This document shows, piece by piece, positions 10,080 through 21,930 of a stretch of 64,000 bases of DNA (positions are counted from its first letter, which is position 1; each line of letters opens with the position of its first letter). Source of the DNA: Cristatella mucedo (taxonomy: Eukaryota; Bryozoa; Phylactolaemata; Cristatellidae); NCBI GenBank assembly GCA_009760855.2, contig WPIO01000226.1:1-64000 (forward strand), given 5' to 3'. A model generated the notes under the pieces. That model saw nothing but the letters and a program-made list of their open reading frames with translations, did no database searches and was not told the DNA's origin. The position numbers were made by a program, and so were the translations under genes.

Positions 10080-10545
10080 CTGTGTGGGCGTGTCATTGCC
10101 GTCACGTGGTTCCGCCCCAGCCGAAGTTCCGTTCTCCCAACGGCAATAATGATAATATTAATAATGCACTTGATAAAGCGCCCTCAGAGAACACGATCTC
10201 TTTCTCGGCGCTTTACATTTGCTGCAAAGGGCCATGCAATTGAAGGGTACGTAAAATCTTGCTTGAAAAACAAACAAAATGATATGATCAGGGGTGATAT
10301 GCACAGGGTCAGCATGCAAATGTGGCTAGTGGACACATGCACAGTGTCAGCACGCATGAGCACAAAACTCCTTGCCGGCACGTGATACGTTCCTTGCCGA
10401 CCATTTTACAAGTTCCTTGTCGGCCAGCAAGCAGGCTATCCACTATCTTCTCTCTCTTAACACTACGTGCTCTGGAGAAGCTTGCACGACGGCTGCTATG
10501 TCGTATAATACAGTCGTCGTCGACAACGCCACTTCTCGTTAGTTG
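10080..10545 (+). repeat. Dispersed LTR-like repeat, copy 2, split by a LINE-B tail
   Basis: Bases 10085-10140 match 22340-22395 (GTCACGTGGTTCCGCC). The match resumes after the insertion at 10376 (GCCGGCACGTGA) and runs through the CTCTTCTCTCTCTTAACAC block near 10450. Noncoding fossil sequence, older than the insertion. Confidence 0.65.
10143..10375 (-). mobile_element. LINE-B 3' tail inserted in the LTR-like repeat
   Basis: In the element's own direction it ends CTCTGAGGGCGCTTTATCAA, then an ATT-type run. About 150 bases of the LINE-B 3' UTR precede it. Severe 5' truncation is typical of LINE insertion. Confidence 0.85.
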
Positions 10546-10745
10546 GTGTCGTAGTACAGACCCAGCTCCTGACCCACCTAGCTCAGGTTAGAATGGAGCT
10601 TTATGCAAGCGACGCAGTTAGTAGATGGAGTGACTGACGTGCTTGCCTTAGCGGGTTCGACTAGCACACCTAGTACAGGCCCGGCTCCTGGTCTACCTGC
10701 TAAAGTTAGAATGAAGCCTGGTGCAGACAATGCGGTCAGGATGTG
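10545..10745. repeat. Diverged direct duplication, ~110-base period
   Basis: GTACAGACCCAGCTCCTG near 10553 recurs as GTACAGGCCCGGCTCCTG near 10673, with similar sequence after each. Function unknown. Confidence 0.5.
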
Positions 10746-11310
10746 CACCGACTAATATGCTGAAATAGAAATAGCATCTACACCTGAGGTCAGGAGTTTA
10801 GAGGACAGAGAATAAAATGGGATGGACAGAGCTCAGGCCGGCTGTTTGGTAGTTGATGCTAGACTATGCTTCGAGAGCACGAGAGACGAACCTACAGTGA
10901 CGAACAGCTAAGTGCAACTCAGACTGTGAAGTTGTGTTCTGCCGGTTACTCAGTTAGCTGCTCCCATCTTGGGGTGCTGTAGTGGTCCGCCTTCCTGGTT
11001 TGGGACAATCGCTAGCGACGCTCGCATGGGATAGTTTATTATACCCGGGCTTTGAGAGTTCGTGTAGTTAACTCCGTCGGTCCGGTATGCGCCGCTTAAA
11101 GCGCTTTCCCCTGCAGCTAACCACAACTAACAGGACCACAATAAATTATTGCTTTCGACACTCAGTTGTGGCCCTCTGTGTTTTAACCACGCTGCTTTGC
11201 TGCATCACACAGTCCACCGGTAGAGAGCTGGGGACGAGCATCTGTGCGGTTACATTTGGTAACCAGCTTTTGATTTGAAATACTCGCAACCTTCTTGATT
11301 GGACGAGCGG
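10746..11310. other. Unassigned sequence upstream of a candidate exon
   Basis: No repeat family or gene recognised. It could hold the promoter or 5' UTR of the candidate exon at 11311, but no motif decides this. Confidence 0.4.
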
Positions 11311-11463
11311 ATGGCGTCGTTTAACGGTTCGGAACTAGTGAATACCTCCGGGCCAGCGTTCGACATCGTGCAGTCTAGCCTATACGACAGTGCGATTCTT
11401 GACTCGATCAGTCGCAATTTGACTGAGCATTTACGCTTGCTTGAGAAAGAGAACGCTCAGCAC
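11311..11463 (+). CDS. Candidate first coding exon, unknown protein
   Basis: ATG opens a 51-codon frame (MASFNGSELVNTSG..) that contains a helical, amphipathic stretch (AILDSISRNLTEHLRLLEKE). It is followed at once, in phase 0, by CAC|GTACGT, a plausible splice donor. The frame's amino acid mix looks protein-like, unlike the repeat-derived frames around it. No downstream exon was identified; a LINE-A fragment starts 35 bases later. It could be an old gene fragment or chance. No family recognised. Confidence 0.25.
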
Positions 11464-11497
11464 GTACGTTGGCGGAATGAATCGTGAAAATGTTATT

Positions 11498-12455
11498 CAT
11501 CTCTATCTGTAACTCAAAAAAGGCATGTAGACTAAGTGGATGTTATGCAGTGAAGTTTTGTATAGCACACTCCAAACCTAAGTGGCTTTTGGCAAGCATT
11601 CCATAACCAACAGACTTCTTCTCATGCGACAAAGTATGAAGCATAGCAGAGTCAGGACGGCAGTTGAGGTAGTGAGTAGCATGAATGAGCTCAGTACCGC
11701 TGAAAAGGATGAGCCATAGTCGGCTGATGGAGAATATAGGTCGCTTCGAAAGAATGTTGGAAGCTAGTTCCACAATCTTAATACCTGCTGAGCAAATGCT
11801 CCTGTCGCACAACAGTTTTTAATCGGGGAAATGGAACAGCTAATTTATCGCCCATAAAAGACCTCAGAACTCAAAGTTTCTGAGACTGGTGCAGCAGTTT
11901 AGCTAGGCATGCAGGAGGCAAGCCATGGCGGCCTGACTGGTCAGCTTAAGAACTTTGCTCTGCATCCGCTAATCAACCGGCAGCTATCCTAGCCCCTTTT
12001 GCATAGGAGACATGTGGTCAAACGTCTGGGACTTGAAAACTAGTTTTGCAGCCAAATTTTTAGTCAGCTGCAGTGGCGTAGTGGATTGCTATGGCAGATC
12101 AACCAAAAAGGAATTACAACAATCTAGTCGAGATAGTTCTAAGGAGCTAGTAAATTGTGAAGCAAGCCTCTGTGGAAAACAGCTTCTAATCTTAGATTGG
12201 GATCGGACGTGATGGCAAGCTGTAGAAGAGCTTCTAAACGAAGCTGTTACAACTTACGCAGCTGTCGAAAGCGACACCTAAATTTTGAGCACGTGGTGAC
12301 GGTCGCACTACACTTTCACCTATTAGAAGAGTAAAGCCTTTTAATTCAGCCACACTCTTAGGGTTACCTACGAGCAGCTGTTCGGTTTTATCGTCATTGA
12401 GTTTCAAAACGTTTTCTGACATCCAGGATCAAATTTTGACAAGGCTGCATTCAGT
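11498..12455 (-). mobile_element. LINE-A copy, 3' third, decayed
   Basis: On the minus strand it matches the post-catalytic RT region and 3' UTR of the better-preserved LINE-A copies: SENVLKLNDDKTEQLL near 12400, and near 11570 the ECAIQNF end. It retains no catalytic motif and has many stops. Confidence 0.8.
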
Positions 12456-12571
12456 TTATCAGTTTAATGATGACCTGATTATGAACTGACCGTCTCAAAG
12501 AATGTACTACTCTAACAAAGGCATTCACAGAGCTCGAGCCCGCCATCGTCTACTGAATTCACTTAACGATA

Positions 12572-12720
12572 AAAAGCTCGCTGATTAAACAGCCTCTTTT
12601 TGTATTGCGACAGAAGAGCCTTTTTGGCTATCACCACGGCTTGCAGTGGCGATAAAGGATCGTCCAGCGCAGGAATTGAACACACGACCGTGGGAGCTGG
12701 GTCGTGAAAGCAAAGGCGGA
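12572..12720 (-). repeat. SINE1 copy, head truncated
   Basis: Contains AAACAGCCTCTTTTTGTAT, the hairpin, and a decayed B box. The head ends near 12718 before the A box. Confidence 0.8.
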
Positions 12721-12905
12721 AATGCAATCATAATTATGCGAGTCTAAATACAATCCTGCAAGCCCCTGCTGTTTCAGTGCTCTGCCTACCTTCCAACAAG
12801 CCTTAGCTATTAGGCTCGTAAATGCTTCGGAAGCAGGGGCGAAATTGCATGCGAATTTTGGTGAGAAGCCATTTCTTGTTTACTGGATGTCAAGGCAGTA
12901 TTATT

Positions 12906-12971
12906 TGTGAGCCGTGAAGACACACTAGGTGAGGTATATATATGCTGGTGCATATATATATATATAGGCTG

Positions 12972-13013
<42 letters not shown>

Positions 13014-13015
13014 TG

Positions 13016-13073
<58 letters not shown>

Positions 13074-13075
13074 TG

Positions 13076-13108
<33 letters not shown>
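12906..13108 (+). repeat. SINE1 head fused to an AT array with an interspersed 10-mer
   Basis: Bases 12906-12935 match the SINE1 5' end (GTGAGCCGTGA..CACACTAGGT). TA repeats follow, broken at four places (about 12944, 12968, 13012, 13072) by GCTGGTGCAT, giving a compound array. Frames reading IYIYIY across it are not genes. Confidence 0.85.
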
Positions 13109-13111
<3 letters not shown>

Positions 13112-13572
13112 TGATAAGTAAGCCTAAGTTTTGCTTCTTAGCGAGAGAAGGATGACAGGAAACGACAGGAGCTCAATACTACAATTAGCCGTATTTGCAA
13201 GATTTCGGAAACCTGTAGTGCTCGCATCTTTTTCAAACGTATTTACAGGTCAATTTCGATAGGTTCACGGTGACGTTTAAGCCAGTTGTTATGCGATACT
13301 CTCTACGAACTTTCTTGTGGCATGCTTATGTGCTAGAGTGATTAAATTGCTGCTTGTTGCATTAGCCTTATGTAGCCGCCAGGTCATAGGTCCTGATCGC
13401 CACTAACGTAATAAATAACTGGTAACTGTAATCAGAAATAACTCTGCTCACGATCCTCGCCTAGTAGCCACCATCTCATATTCATTGACGTCTATCGGCA
13501 TAGCTTGTAGATCCTAATCGAGGCTAGCTGCAATGCAGCTAGTTTATAATGGCCGGTATTGCTCCATTCGCT
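13109..13572. other. No feature recognised
   Basis: Unassigned sequence between repeats; no convincing frame. Confidence 0.45.
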
Positions 13573-13785
13573 CCTTTAAAGCACTCCGTTATCATAGAAA
13601 TGCTAGTTCACAGGCTCGTAGTTTCTGTGACAGCAGAAATCGAGCTTGCAGCTCCAGATATGTTTTTGGTGTCTTAGTGAAGCCATCCTTTGGCACTTTG
13701 CGGCAATGTGGCCGTCCCCACGAACCAGATTGTTTCGTCGCTGAACCATTCCCCACAACCCGTAATTAAAATAGGAGTACTTCAA
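13573..13785 (+). repeat. Dispersed repeat shared with 22772-22985
   Basis: The two copies share AAGCACTCCGTTATCATAGA, ATCGAGCTTGCAGCTCCAGA and AACCAGATTGTTTCGTC in the same order, about 80% identical by eye. In the 22 kb copy it is embedded among LTR-like repeats, so it may be part of the same fossil family. Confidence 0.75.
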
Positions 13786-14558
13786 TTGTCCAATCTCAGT
13801 CTTTCAAATCGGCCATTATTAGCCCGGTTGAGCATCACCACAAAGATTAGCTTAATCTTTGCATAAATTTATGTCATGGTGACGACTGTGAAACCGGAAT
13901 GAAACCGGTTGTTCCAGATGAAGCACACAACGGCCGACATAAGCCCAACGAAGTCTGAAAAATAAATTGCCTTTCCTATTAATCTTTAGACACAAGAAAA
14001 CGGATAAAAGACAGATTGGCTATTACCACATCAGAGGAGGAAGAGTTACGTAAATTAAAAATTAAAAATATCAAGTCGGACTCTCCGTCTGAGCCATGTC
14101 TATCGTACTTATAAAGAAATCGTGAGTTCTTATCTGACCACTTCTCTGCCAATACGAGTCCAAGGCCAACCATGTAGCATGTCATCTAAACCTCACTAGA
14201 ACCATCAAATAATGTCCTTATCGACGAATATCACCTGTCAAAGATCCGATTGTGATCAGTCCTCGGCACTGATCTATAATTTTATCATGTAGGTTCGAAC
14301 ACCAGCACCATTTCCTTGCCAGGACTAGAGAGCAAGCGAACGTAAAAAAACTAACTATTTGTACCTTCATGTCAGTTTTTAACCATAAGCAATAAAACTC
14401 CAAATGTCTCAAATAAATGAAGTGCTTCTCCTCATTTCGACGCAAACTAGAGAAACCTGTGCACATCCTTTATCATCGACGGCTCATGATAGAAAAGAGC
14501 GGCGTGTGAAATAATATATCACAATTTTCTTATAACAAATAACGAGAACATCATCTTT
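13786..14558. other. No gene seen
   Basis: Two minus frames of 68 and 82 codons look weakly alike (LVLAEKW, LVLARKW), hinting at an old duplication, but no family is recognised. Confidence 0.4.
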
Positions 14559-14559
14559 C

Positions 14560-14695
14560 AGTTTGGCTACCGAATGCGTACCGAAAGCCGCTTAGGCTGT
14601 GAGTGCGCTATACAAAACTCTCCTGCGTAACACCCACATGGTCTTTATGACTTTGTGGAGTTACTGACGGAGATACATTACATTACGTTACATTT
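14560..14695 (+). mobile_element. LINE-A 3' end
   Basis: CTACCGAATGCGTACCGAAA, then the GGAGTTACTGACGGAGATAC terminus and an ATTAC repeat tail. 5'-truncated to the 3' UTR. Confidence 0.9.
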
Positions 14696-14734
14696 CTCTT
14701 TCTTTGACCAAATATATAAGCTTGTAAGATCAGG

Positions 14735-17680
14735 ACGTTATCTCGCATGATTTAAATAACATAGCACATTTTCAAATATATCCATAAATATTAAACAGAC
14801 ACAAGCAAGTTAGAAAATGACTCAACTTACACGGTCTATGTACCGCTTCAAGATTCCCAAAATTAGTTGCATAAAACAAAAGGCATCGTAGTCGCGGGTA
14901 ATAGCTGACATAATCAATAACCAATAAGAATAATAAAACAAAATGCTGCTCATAAGCCCCAACTTATCCGGCGAGTTCATAAGCGTTCTCATTCAATGGC
15001 AAAGCTCATAGTTCTCAATCGAGGTTCAGCTGTCAAGTTTGTAGTTCAAAATCGCGGGCCATTACGCCATCAAGGGAAGTGGGATCTTTGCCTGATTCCC
15101 AGCAGTCTGACATCGACTATCGCCAGTGTAACGGGCCGACTGGAGCAGTAAAACGGTAACTAGCGGTCCGTGTAGCTAGTCCAAATCCGTAGGAGGTGGG
15201 ATCGGGAAAATATCCAGTAAGGATTCAGTGACTGAAACGATTAGTGGACTTGATTAATACAAAGAGCTTTCCCGACCGTCAAGGCACTGAAGTTTTGGAA
15301 AGGACAACTGTCTTTTCTTCGTTGGTTGGATTGTAGCCACTGAAATCCAACGGGAGACCAACGCCGCCGCTCCTTGATGATAACAATGAAGCGAATTCGT
15401 CCGTAAAGCAAAGTGTAGCGCAGGGTGTGCTGAAAAATCGTATCTCAACGTTCAATCGTGATTGTCGCCAGGCGAATCTTGGCGATTCCTCATTACGAGC
15501 GATCTCTTCTCGAGCGAAGATGCGGCTCCTTTCGAGAAAAAGCGGCAGGAGCTTACAAGATTGGCTAGCCGAGACTCGTAGAGAATGTATTCACCTGACG
15601 CCAGCCATGCACGCCGATCTCGTCGATAAGCATATTATCAAGAAGTCGGCGGAAGCATGGTGAGTAAGAAGATTATTGGGCCGAGGTACTTGCTCCAATG
15701 AGCTGCCTCCGGATGTCGTAGCCGAAGTAAAGCTTAAGTTTCGCAATTTAGAACTGAGCACTGGCGACTTGACTACGTCTCGTATATCGAGCAGGATCTG
15801 ATTCGGATGCAGGCCGAGTTCGTCCACAGTCGCGAGCTGACGAACCAGTCGCCTCCCGCCGGCGGCAGCGGCCACGGTTCAGAGCAGCCAAAGCAACTCT
15901 CAGCCAGCCTGCCGGCCAGCACTGCAACGGCTGCTGTAGCTTGTACCAACCTGGACGGCATGCCGTCCAGCGTCGCATCCGAGCAGAAAATAGATCGGTA
16001 CTTACTTATCGAGGTACTTACGCAGTGCTCCAATGAGCTGCCGCCGGTTGAGTTGTCGTCGCCGAAACGAGGCAAAAGTTTTGCCATATAGCACTGAGCG
16101 AGGGCGAGCTGAGCAGCTACGTCTCGTTTATCGAGCAGGATCTCCTGCGGACACAGCCAGAGTTATTCCACAGACGCAAGCTAGCGAACCAGTCGCCGTC
16201 CGCCAGCACCAGCGGCCACGGAGGATTGGCTCGCCGAGGCTCGTCGAGAAGTCATCAATCCGACGCCAGCCATGGACGCCGATCTCGTCGAGAAGTATGC
16301 AACAAAGAGGTCGGCGGAACTGTGGTACCTGCGGAGATTGCTGGGCCGCGGTACCTGCTCCAATGAGCAGCCTCCGGATGTCGTAGCCCAAGTGAAGCTA
16401 AAGTTTCGAAATTTAGAACTGAGCACTGGCGACTTAAGCAGCTACGTCTCGTATATCGAGCAACATCCCATTCGGATTCAGGCCGAGTTCGTCCACAGTT
16501 GCGAGCTGACGAACCAGTCGCCTTCCGCCGGCGGCAGCGGCCACGGCTCAGAGGAGCCAAAGCAGCTCTCTGCCAGCCTACCGGCCAGCACTGCAATGGC
16601 TGCTGTAGCTTGTACCAACCTGGACGGCATGCCGTCCTGCGTCTTATCCGAGCAGGAAATAGATCGGTCCGCCATCTCTCCGATTTCTTTCAAAAGCGAG
16701 CCGTTGCCGAGTTGAACGAGGTGCTTAAAGCTCCTGTAACGGCTGCAGTCATTTATAATACTGCATTGTTCGAGGACCGCTTTAGTCGTGCTCCGAGGGC
16801 ACTCTCGGTAGGCGCTCCTGTCGCTGGACTTTAGCCTCAGAACCCAGCTGCAGGATGCACCAATAACTTACAGCTGAACTCCATCCAGGTGCAGCTCGAC
16901 TCGTCCTCTGTTCGCTCGCTTAGCTGCGAATCGCAGCCCGATTGCCAAGCATTAGCCTTCACCATTAACGGCCGTCATGAACGCCGTAGAAGCGTCTCTG
17001 CCCAGCAACTGGGAGCCAGAGCGCTCGCAGGAGCTCAAGACGGAACTCTTAGGTACCGAGCTTCGCTTCGATGCGGAAGGCATTACTTTCGAGGAAAACG
17101 GTGCAGCACCGCCACTGCCGCAACGGAAGTAATTATAAAGAGGCACAGGCTTCGGCCAAAGCAGGCCGCCGCGAAGCAGCGGCCGAAGATAGCCAGCAGT
17201 TTGCCAAACTGAACGGCATGCGGCCCAGCGTCGCCACCGAGGTAAAATTGGTTCGGCCCGCACACGACGCTGAGCTATGAGCGACGCTGCCCCGACGCTG
17301 ATTCATAGATGGCTGAGCCCAAGCTGGTCGCTGAGCGACGCTGAGCACTGCAATAGTGCCAGAGAACGCGTTCGGCCCCCAATTGATTATGACGCGTTCC
17401 GTCGTCGAGCTGAACGAGGCACGCGAAGCTCTCGCCGAAGAGCGGCGTCGAGCCATTACCTTGGCAGTGAAGCTGGCCGCCAGACAGGCCGAAGCCGTTG
17501 CTGCGCCGTTGAAGAACTGCGAAAGTTACAAACTGCAACTGGCGCAGAAAGGCAGTCTGCTTCGACTGAAACAGAAAAAAGTCGGACGGAGTCTGCAGAA
17601 GAGCAGGTCTGCTTCACTGCAGATTTGTTTGAGGCTTGGACAGCTCACCGAGACAGCTCACCGGAGATCGAGGCGGTTTA
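14735..17680 (+). pseudogene. Coiled-coil family copy B, decayed
   Basis: Bases 14735-15490 match the region upstream of copy A. The frame region starts near 15500 with SGRSLQDWLAETRRE and GRGTCSN, closely matching copy A's N terminus. The N-terminal segment is present three times at a ~330-base spacing: GCTCCAATGAGC recurs near 15692 and 16028, with a GCTCCAATGAGCAGCC variant near 16357. Around 17400 the coiled-coil segment (LAEERRRAITLAVKLAA) resumes. It lacks copy A's C-terminal half and minisatellites. Several stops and frame changes, and no long frame, so it is a pseudogene or decayed element. Its orientation is opposite to copy A. Confidence 0.7.
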
Positions 17681-18389
17681 AATGAAGAGCTTCATCAGCT
17701 TGTAGTTTGGTTGCCGTCGCGCACTGCAAAAGACAGCAACCGACTAGCAACACCGCCAGTTTATTCGACTTTGAACCGAGCTGACAGAAGCGCCACTGCC
17801 CTCTTGCAGGGGTTGGCCAGTTCTCTTGTCTGCAGTACCAAAACGCTGCGCTCTGATTCGCTAGCGTTGCCTTTAACGCCTAGCTGCACTCCGATAAGCT
17901 AGTCGGTTGTTGGGTGGGAAACCCAGCCTAGTACGGGCAGGTAATGCCTTTAGGCTCGGCGCCGTCGTAGGCTGTGGTATGCATAAACGGAACCACATGC
18001 CCGCCTGATCTGGAGACAAATCTACGGCGCATTCTCCACTGTTTGGCAGCCAGAATGCTAAACAGTAAGCAGGTAGTCCTTATAGGGTGGCGGTGGTCTC
18101 AGGCCATATCTTGGCCGTAGCTGTCAGCTGGGCTCATCAGCTCTGACCGTATTACCAGGGCCAGCATTGGATTGTGAGTCGAGGAGCTCATTGGCGATCG
18201 GTACTGGTCTGATGTCCGCTAGGTGGCGGCAGATTCCACCAGTTTCAATGCCAACTCCTTCCGCCAGACAGCAACTGTCCCCTGAGTCGTGCAACAGGCT
18301 CCAGGGGATTTTACAAAAACCTGCTGACACTGAATAAAGTCATTTCCGTCTGAGTACTCTGTACGAGGCTCGCGAACCTTCAGAGGCTT

Positions 18390-18391
<2 letters not shown>

Positions 18392-18424
<33 letters not shown>
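18392..18424. repeat. AT microsatellite
   Basis: About 16 TA units directly at the tail end of the SINE3 copy. Confidence 0.92.
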
Positions 18425-18427
<3 letters not shown>

Positions 18428-18566
18428 CATTTGTATAGCGCCCTAAGAGAACTTAATCACTATTCAGGAGCTTCACTTATGCCTCTTGGCTCAAACCCGT
18501 GACCTCAGCCAGACCTCAATCGGGGCGAGCACCTTAACAGCTGCACCAAACCAGCTACGAGAAAAG
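18425..18566 (-). repeat. SINE3 copy
   Basis: Read on the minus strand: a tRNA-like head with A-box GGTTTGGTGCAGCTGTTAAG, a decayed B box, then a LINE-B-like tail ending in TATA repeats. Nested in the LTR fossil. Confidence 0.8.
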
Positions 18567-19121
18567 ATGACGCCAAGGCGATGAGCCGGCGTCCAATCCG
18601 GCGGTGGCAGAGAGATTGTACTAGTACACCATTATCATTATATCCCGCTCACTCCAAGCTGCCATTCCTTTTATTGTTCGGTGATTTCGCTTTGCTGTGC
18701 CGTTTCCAGAGGAGCGGTAGGTGCAGGGATACATTGCCCGTATTACCCCAAAGATCACAAAGCTGGCTAACAGCGTTCGATCGGAAAGTGGCGGCATTGT
18801 CGATTAAGAGCTGCTACGGCGGGCCCCTTTTTCAGAATATTTCGTCCAACTGTCAAATCACCGAGGTCTCGCTCTCGTCGGCGATGCTCTGCCAGATGGC
18901 AAACTTGATGGCCATTAGCAGCACCAGGTCTTCACACTCCCCTCCGAAGGGTTTCAGCCAGCCGAGTTTGATCCGCTCTTGGATCTCCTTATCGTAGTCA
19001 ACCTGCAAGTCAGCTGGCACACAGTAAGCCTCGACGAGATTTACCAGGGAGGGAGAAGTAACGCCGTCGGCCCAATGCCCCATTACGACCCATTTTATGT
19101 CACGGTACACCACCGAAAAGT

Positions 19122-19215
19122 CTAATAATAATAATAATAATTCACTTGATAAAGCGCCCTCAGAGAAATCAATCTCTCTCTAGGCGCTTTACATTTGCTG
19201 TAAAGGGAAATGCAA
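19122..19215 (-). mobile_element. LINE-B tail inserted in the LTR fossil
   Basis: On the plus strand AATAATAATAATTCACTTGA then AAAGCGCCCTCAGAGAAATC: the reverse complement of the LINE-B terminus. It is 5'-truncated to under 100 bases. Confidence 0.85.
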
Positions 19216-20690
19216 TTGAGTCTCTATTGGAAACTCTGACGTCGCTCGACAGTGCCCCGATTTCATTGCCCCGCCCATTGAAGGTTACTACACCACTTTC
19301 AGGGCCTATCACCACGCATCCCACCTGTCGCACAGCATCCATGCCAAGGAGCCTATCATACCTCGGTACGATCTTGGATACGAGGCAGTCCAGCTCTATT
19401 GCGATGCCCTGCACAGAGCATGTCGTGCGGCACGCCGACCGGCAATGAGAAACTGCTCCACTAAATGTTATTACTGGCTCGTATACCAGATAAGGCTGTG
19501 CCGAGGTGGCACGAAGTACCGAAGATTTAGTCACAATCGACCGTGAGCAGCCAGTATAAAGGAGCGCCTTCATAATACGACCACCGCTAAGAACATTTAT
19601 TGTTAGCTGTCAAGTTGACAAGCCGGGGAATGCGAATATAGCCGGCGCCATAACATGAGCTTCCCCTCACTCGTTTTTTTGGCTGGACATCGGTGCTACG
19701 CTGCAGACATATTGCTGCTAGGTGCATGTCGTCGCCGCACACACAACACAGCCTTTGCTGTCTTTGCAATGACCGGCAGTCGCGTCTTATGTGCCCTTCC
19801 ATTTTGCAGGACAAACAAAAACGCTTCTGTGGAGTCGGGCAAGAGCCTGTAGCTAATAGTGCCTCAGCAGCGGCCGCCTAGCTCGGCTTCTGGCAATTCA
19901 TAGGCGCTGAAGCCATCTCAGAAACCTCAGAAATTGCCATCTTGTTAAGCACACAGGCTGCACCTGTCGTCTGGAAGCTCGGTGACGAAAGTGCATTTTA
20001 ACAAGTTATCCTTCGAAGCCTCACTGACAAATCCGGCCAGCCGGACAAAAATTGATGCGTATACGTCCACTGGTTTCCCAGCTTGGAGCCACTGTGTCGT
20101 GAGCTCCTCATAAGCTTTGAATTTAACCGCCAAAATTGCAGCCGTAAGAGCCTCTTTTTCGATGGTATCATCCTTCTTCGCTTGTCCATCGATGCTCTGG
20201 TACGCGTCGAACTCTCTGTTGGTCAGAAAATAGGGAAAGCATTTACGGCGGTTGGCAATGACAATACCTTAAATCTCTGCTACCAGATCTAACTTTTCAA
20301 CCCAACCTGCAGAGTTTTCGCTACCGTCAAATGGAGTGACGATGTGACAGAACTTGACGTTCTCCATCACTGCCAAAACAGCTGGTAGTTTGATTGCCGC
20401 CGTGCACTGCACACAACTCCAGACGACGAGCAACGCCACCAGTTTATTCGACTAAGCATTGAGCCGGCGGAAGGGCCACTGCCCTCCTGCATACGTTCGG
20501 CAGCTTCTCTCGTCTGCAGTAAAAAAAAGTTGAGCTCTGATTCGCTAGCTTTGTCGATAACCCCTAGCTGCACTCAGATTGACTGTTCGGTGGTTGGGAG
20601 GGCCACCCAGCCTACTACTTGCAGTTAACACATTTAGGTGCTGCGCCGTCGAAGGATGTGGTATGCATAAATGAAACCAAAGTATGCACC

Positions 20691-21930
20691 CGCATCGCTT
20701 GCCCATAAACGCGGCCGTGCAGAATCTAAGGCTGAAGCAGCAACACCCAGTCAGCAAAAAGTAGGGAGAGTCGCAGACGATACCAACATTCTTCAAAAAT
20801 TGATCGACATCCACATGCATCCTGTGGTCGCTGGATTGGAAAAATCTCGCACGGCTTTACCTGGAGCATCAAGGAGCTGCCACTGAGGTGAAAAAGACGA
20901 GTGAAGCGATCGCAAAAAACAGTCGCACCACAGGTATGGCGGGGGCATCTGACGTGAGGGCAACTGCCACAAGTCAAGACGACGGAAAAAATCAAGAGTC
21001 TGCTAGCACGATGGCCCTTGCTTCAATCATGCATCATGCCTTAAGCATGATGGACCTTGCTTCGGCCGACTTGGAGATGGCCAAAGCCATGGTGTTCGAC
21101 AGTCAGCATCGCGGCGTATCTGAGCTGCAGTACCTGCGCTCGACGACATTTAGGTGCTGCTCCGTCGAAGGCTGGGGTAAGCATAAATGAAACCAAAGAT
21201 GCTTGCAGAAGAGCGGCGCTTCGCTGCAGCCGAGGTGGAGCAAACGCGAGCCGCTAGAGAGGACGAAGCGCCACCTGTCGGACATGAGCACAGGAAGCTG
21301 TAAGTGACGCCAGAGGCAGAGTGCATCTCAGGGCGAACTCGCGTGGCCGCTGTGCTGGATGCGATGACGGTGGGATATTCCGAAGCTCAGCAGTACTAAG
21401 CTGCGTCGACCGCACCGACGGAGGAGGAGGAGGAGGTGGTTAAGATGGAGCAGAGGGACCACATGACCGCGTCCGGCCATGAGGTGAAGCCGGCGAGAGC
21501 AGCCGCTTCAGCCTAAGGCTTTCGTTGTTGACAGCTCTGCTCCAGCAGTGCTGCGAATAGAAATGGAGCTCCGAGTGCTGTTCTTGGAGCCACAAAAGGA
21601 GTGTTACAATGTGAGCCGAGCTTTATCAATGCTGCCCTGTCATTCTAGCCATCGTTGCCGTTGTCACCGTCACTGCAGCCGTCACTGCCGCCACAGCTGC
21701 TTGCATCGCAGTTGACGTCGCTGCTGCTTAAGCAGCCACCTCTGAAACGTCGTCCGTCTGCCGAAAGTGGAGAGACCGACAGGCGAGGTTTGGGTCGGCA
21801 GTGCTGACGTGCTTTCAACGCCCACTGTCGGCACGTGTCCTTCCGTCAATAAGAGCTTCATTTTGCGGGCCACAGATGCTGGACTGGTGAAAAAACTTAA
21901 CTTGGCCGGTATTGAGTGACAATGCACTGA
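20691..21930 (+). pseudogene. Distant coiled-coil family relative (copy C), decayed
   Basis: Frames near 21055-21140 read LASADLEMAKAMVFDSQHRG, matching copy A's AELEMAKVALFDSQRRD in its second coiled coil. Near 21195 LAEERRFAAAEVEQTRAA resembles the first coiled coil. A ~45-base piece matching the end of the LTR-like repeat (ATAAATGAAACCAAAG) sits at 21148-21195 between them. Multiple stops. Relationship to copies A and B is clear only in short blocks. It directly abuts the right LTR. Confidence 0.5.

Larger units (their letters stand above)
17690..20690 (-). mobile_element. Gypsy-like LTR retrotransposon fossil
   Basis: Two direct repeats of about 310 bases (about 17690-18000 and 20375-20690) serve as LTRs; each carries TTTATTCGAC, the complement of an AATAAA-bearing stretch. 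On the minus strand, moving left from the right LTR, come a gag-like region with YASIFVRLAGFVSEAS, zinc-knuckle motifs (CCVCGDDMHLAAIC), a retropepsin-like region (RLLGMDAVRQVG) and the start of a reverse transcriptase (YDKEIQERI..GWLKPFGGE). The rest of pol is missing. The LTRs look only about 75-80% identical by eye, so the insertion is old. It is broken, with several breaks plus a large internal loss. SINE3 and a LINE-B tail are inserted in it. Confidence 0.7.

Noticed and set aside
12890-13155. IYIYIY frames on both strands
   Set aside because: AT microsatellite.
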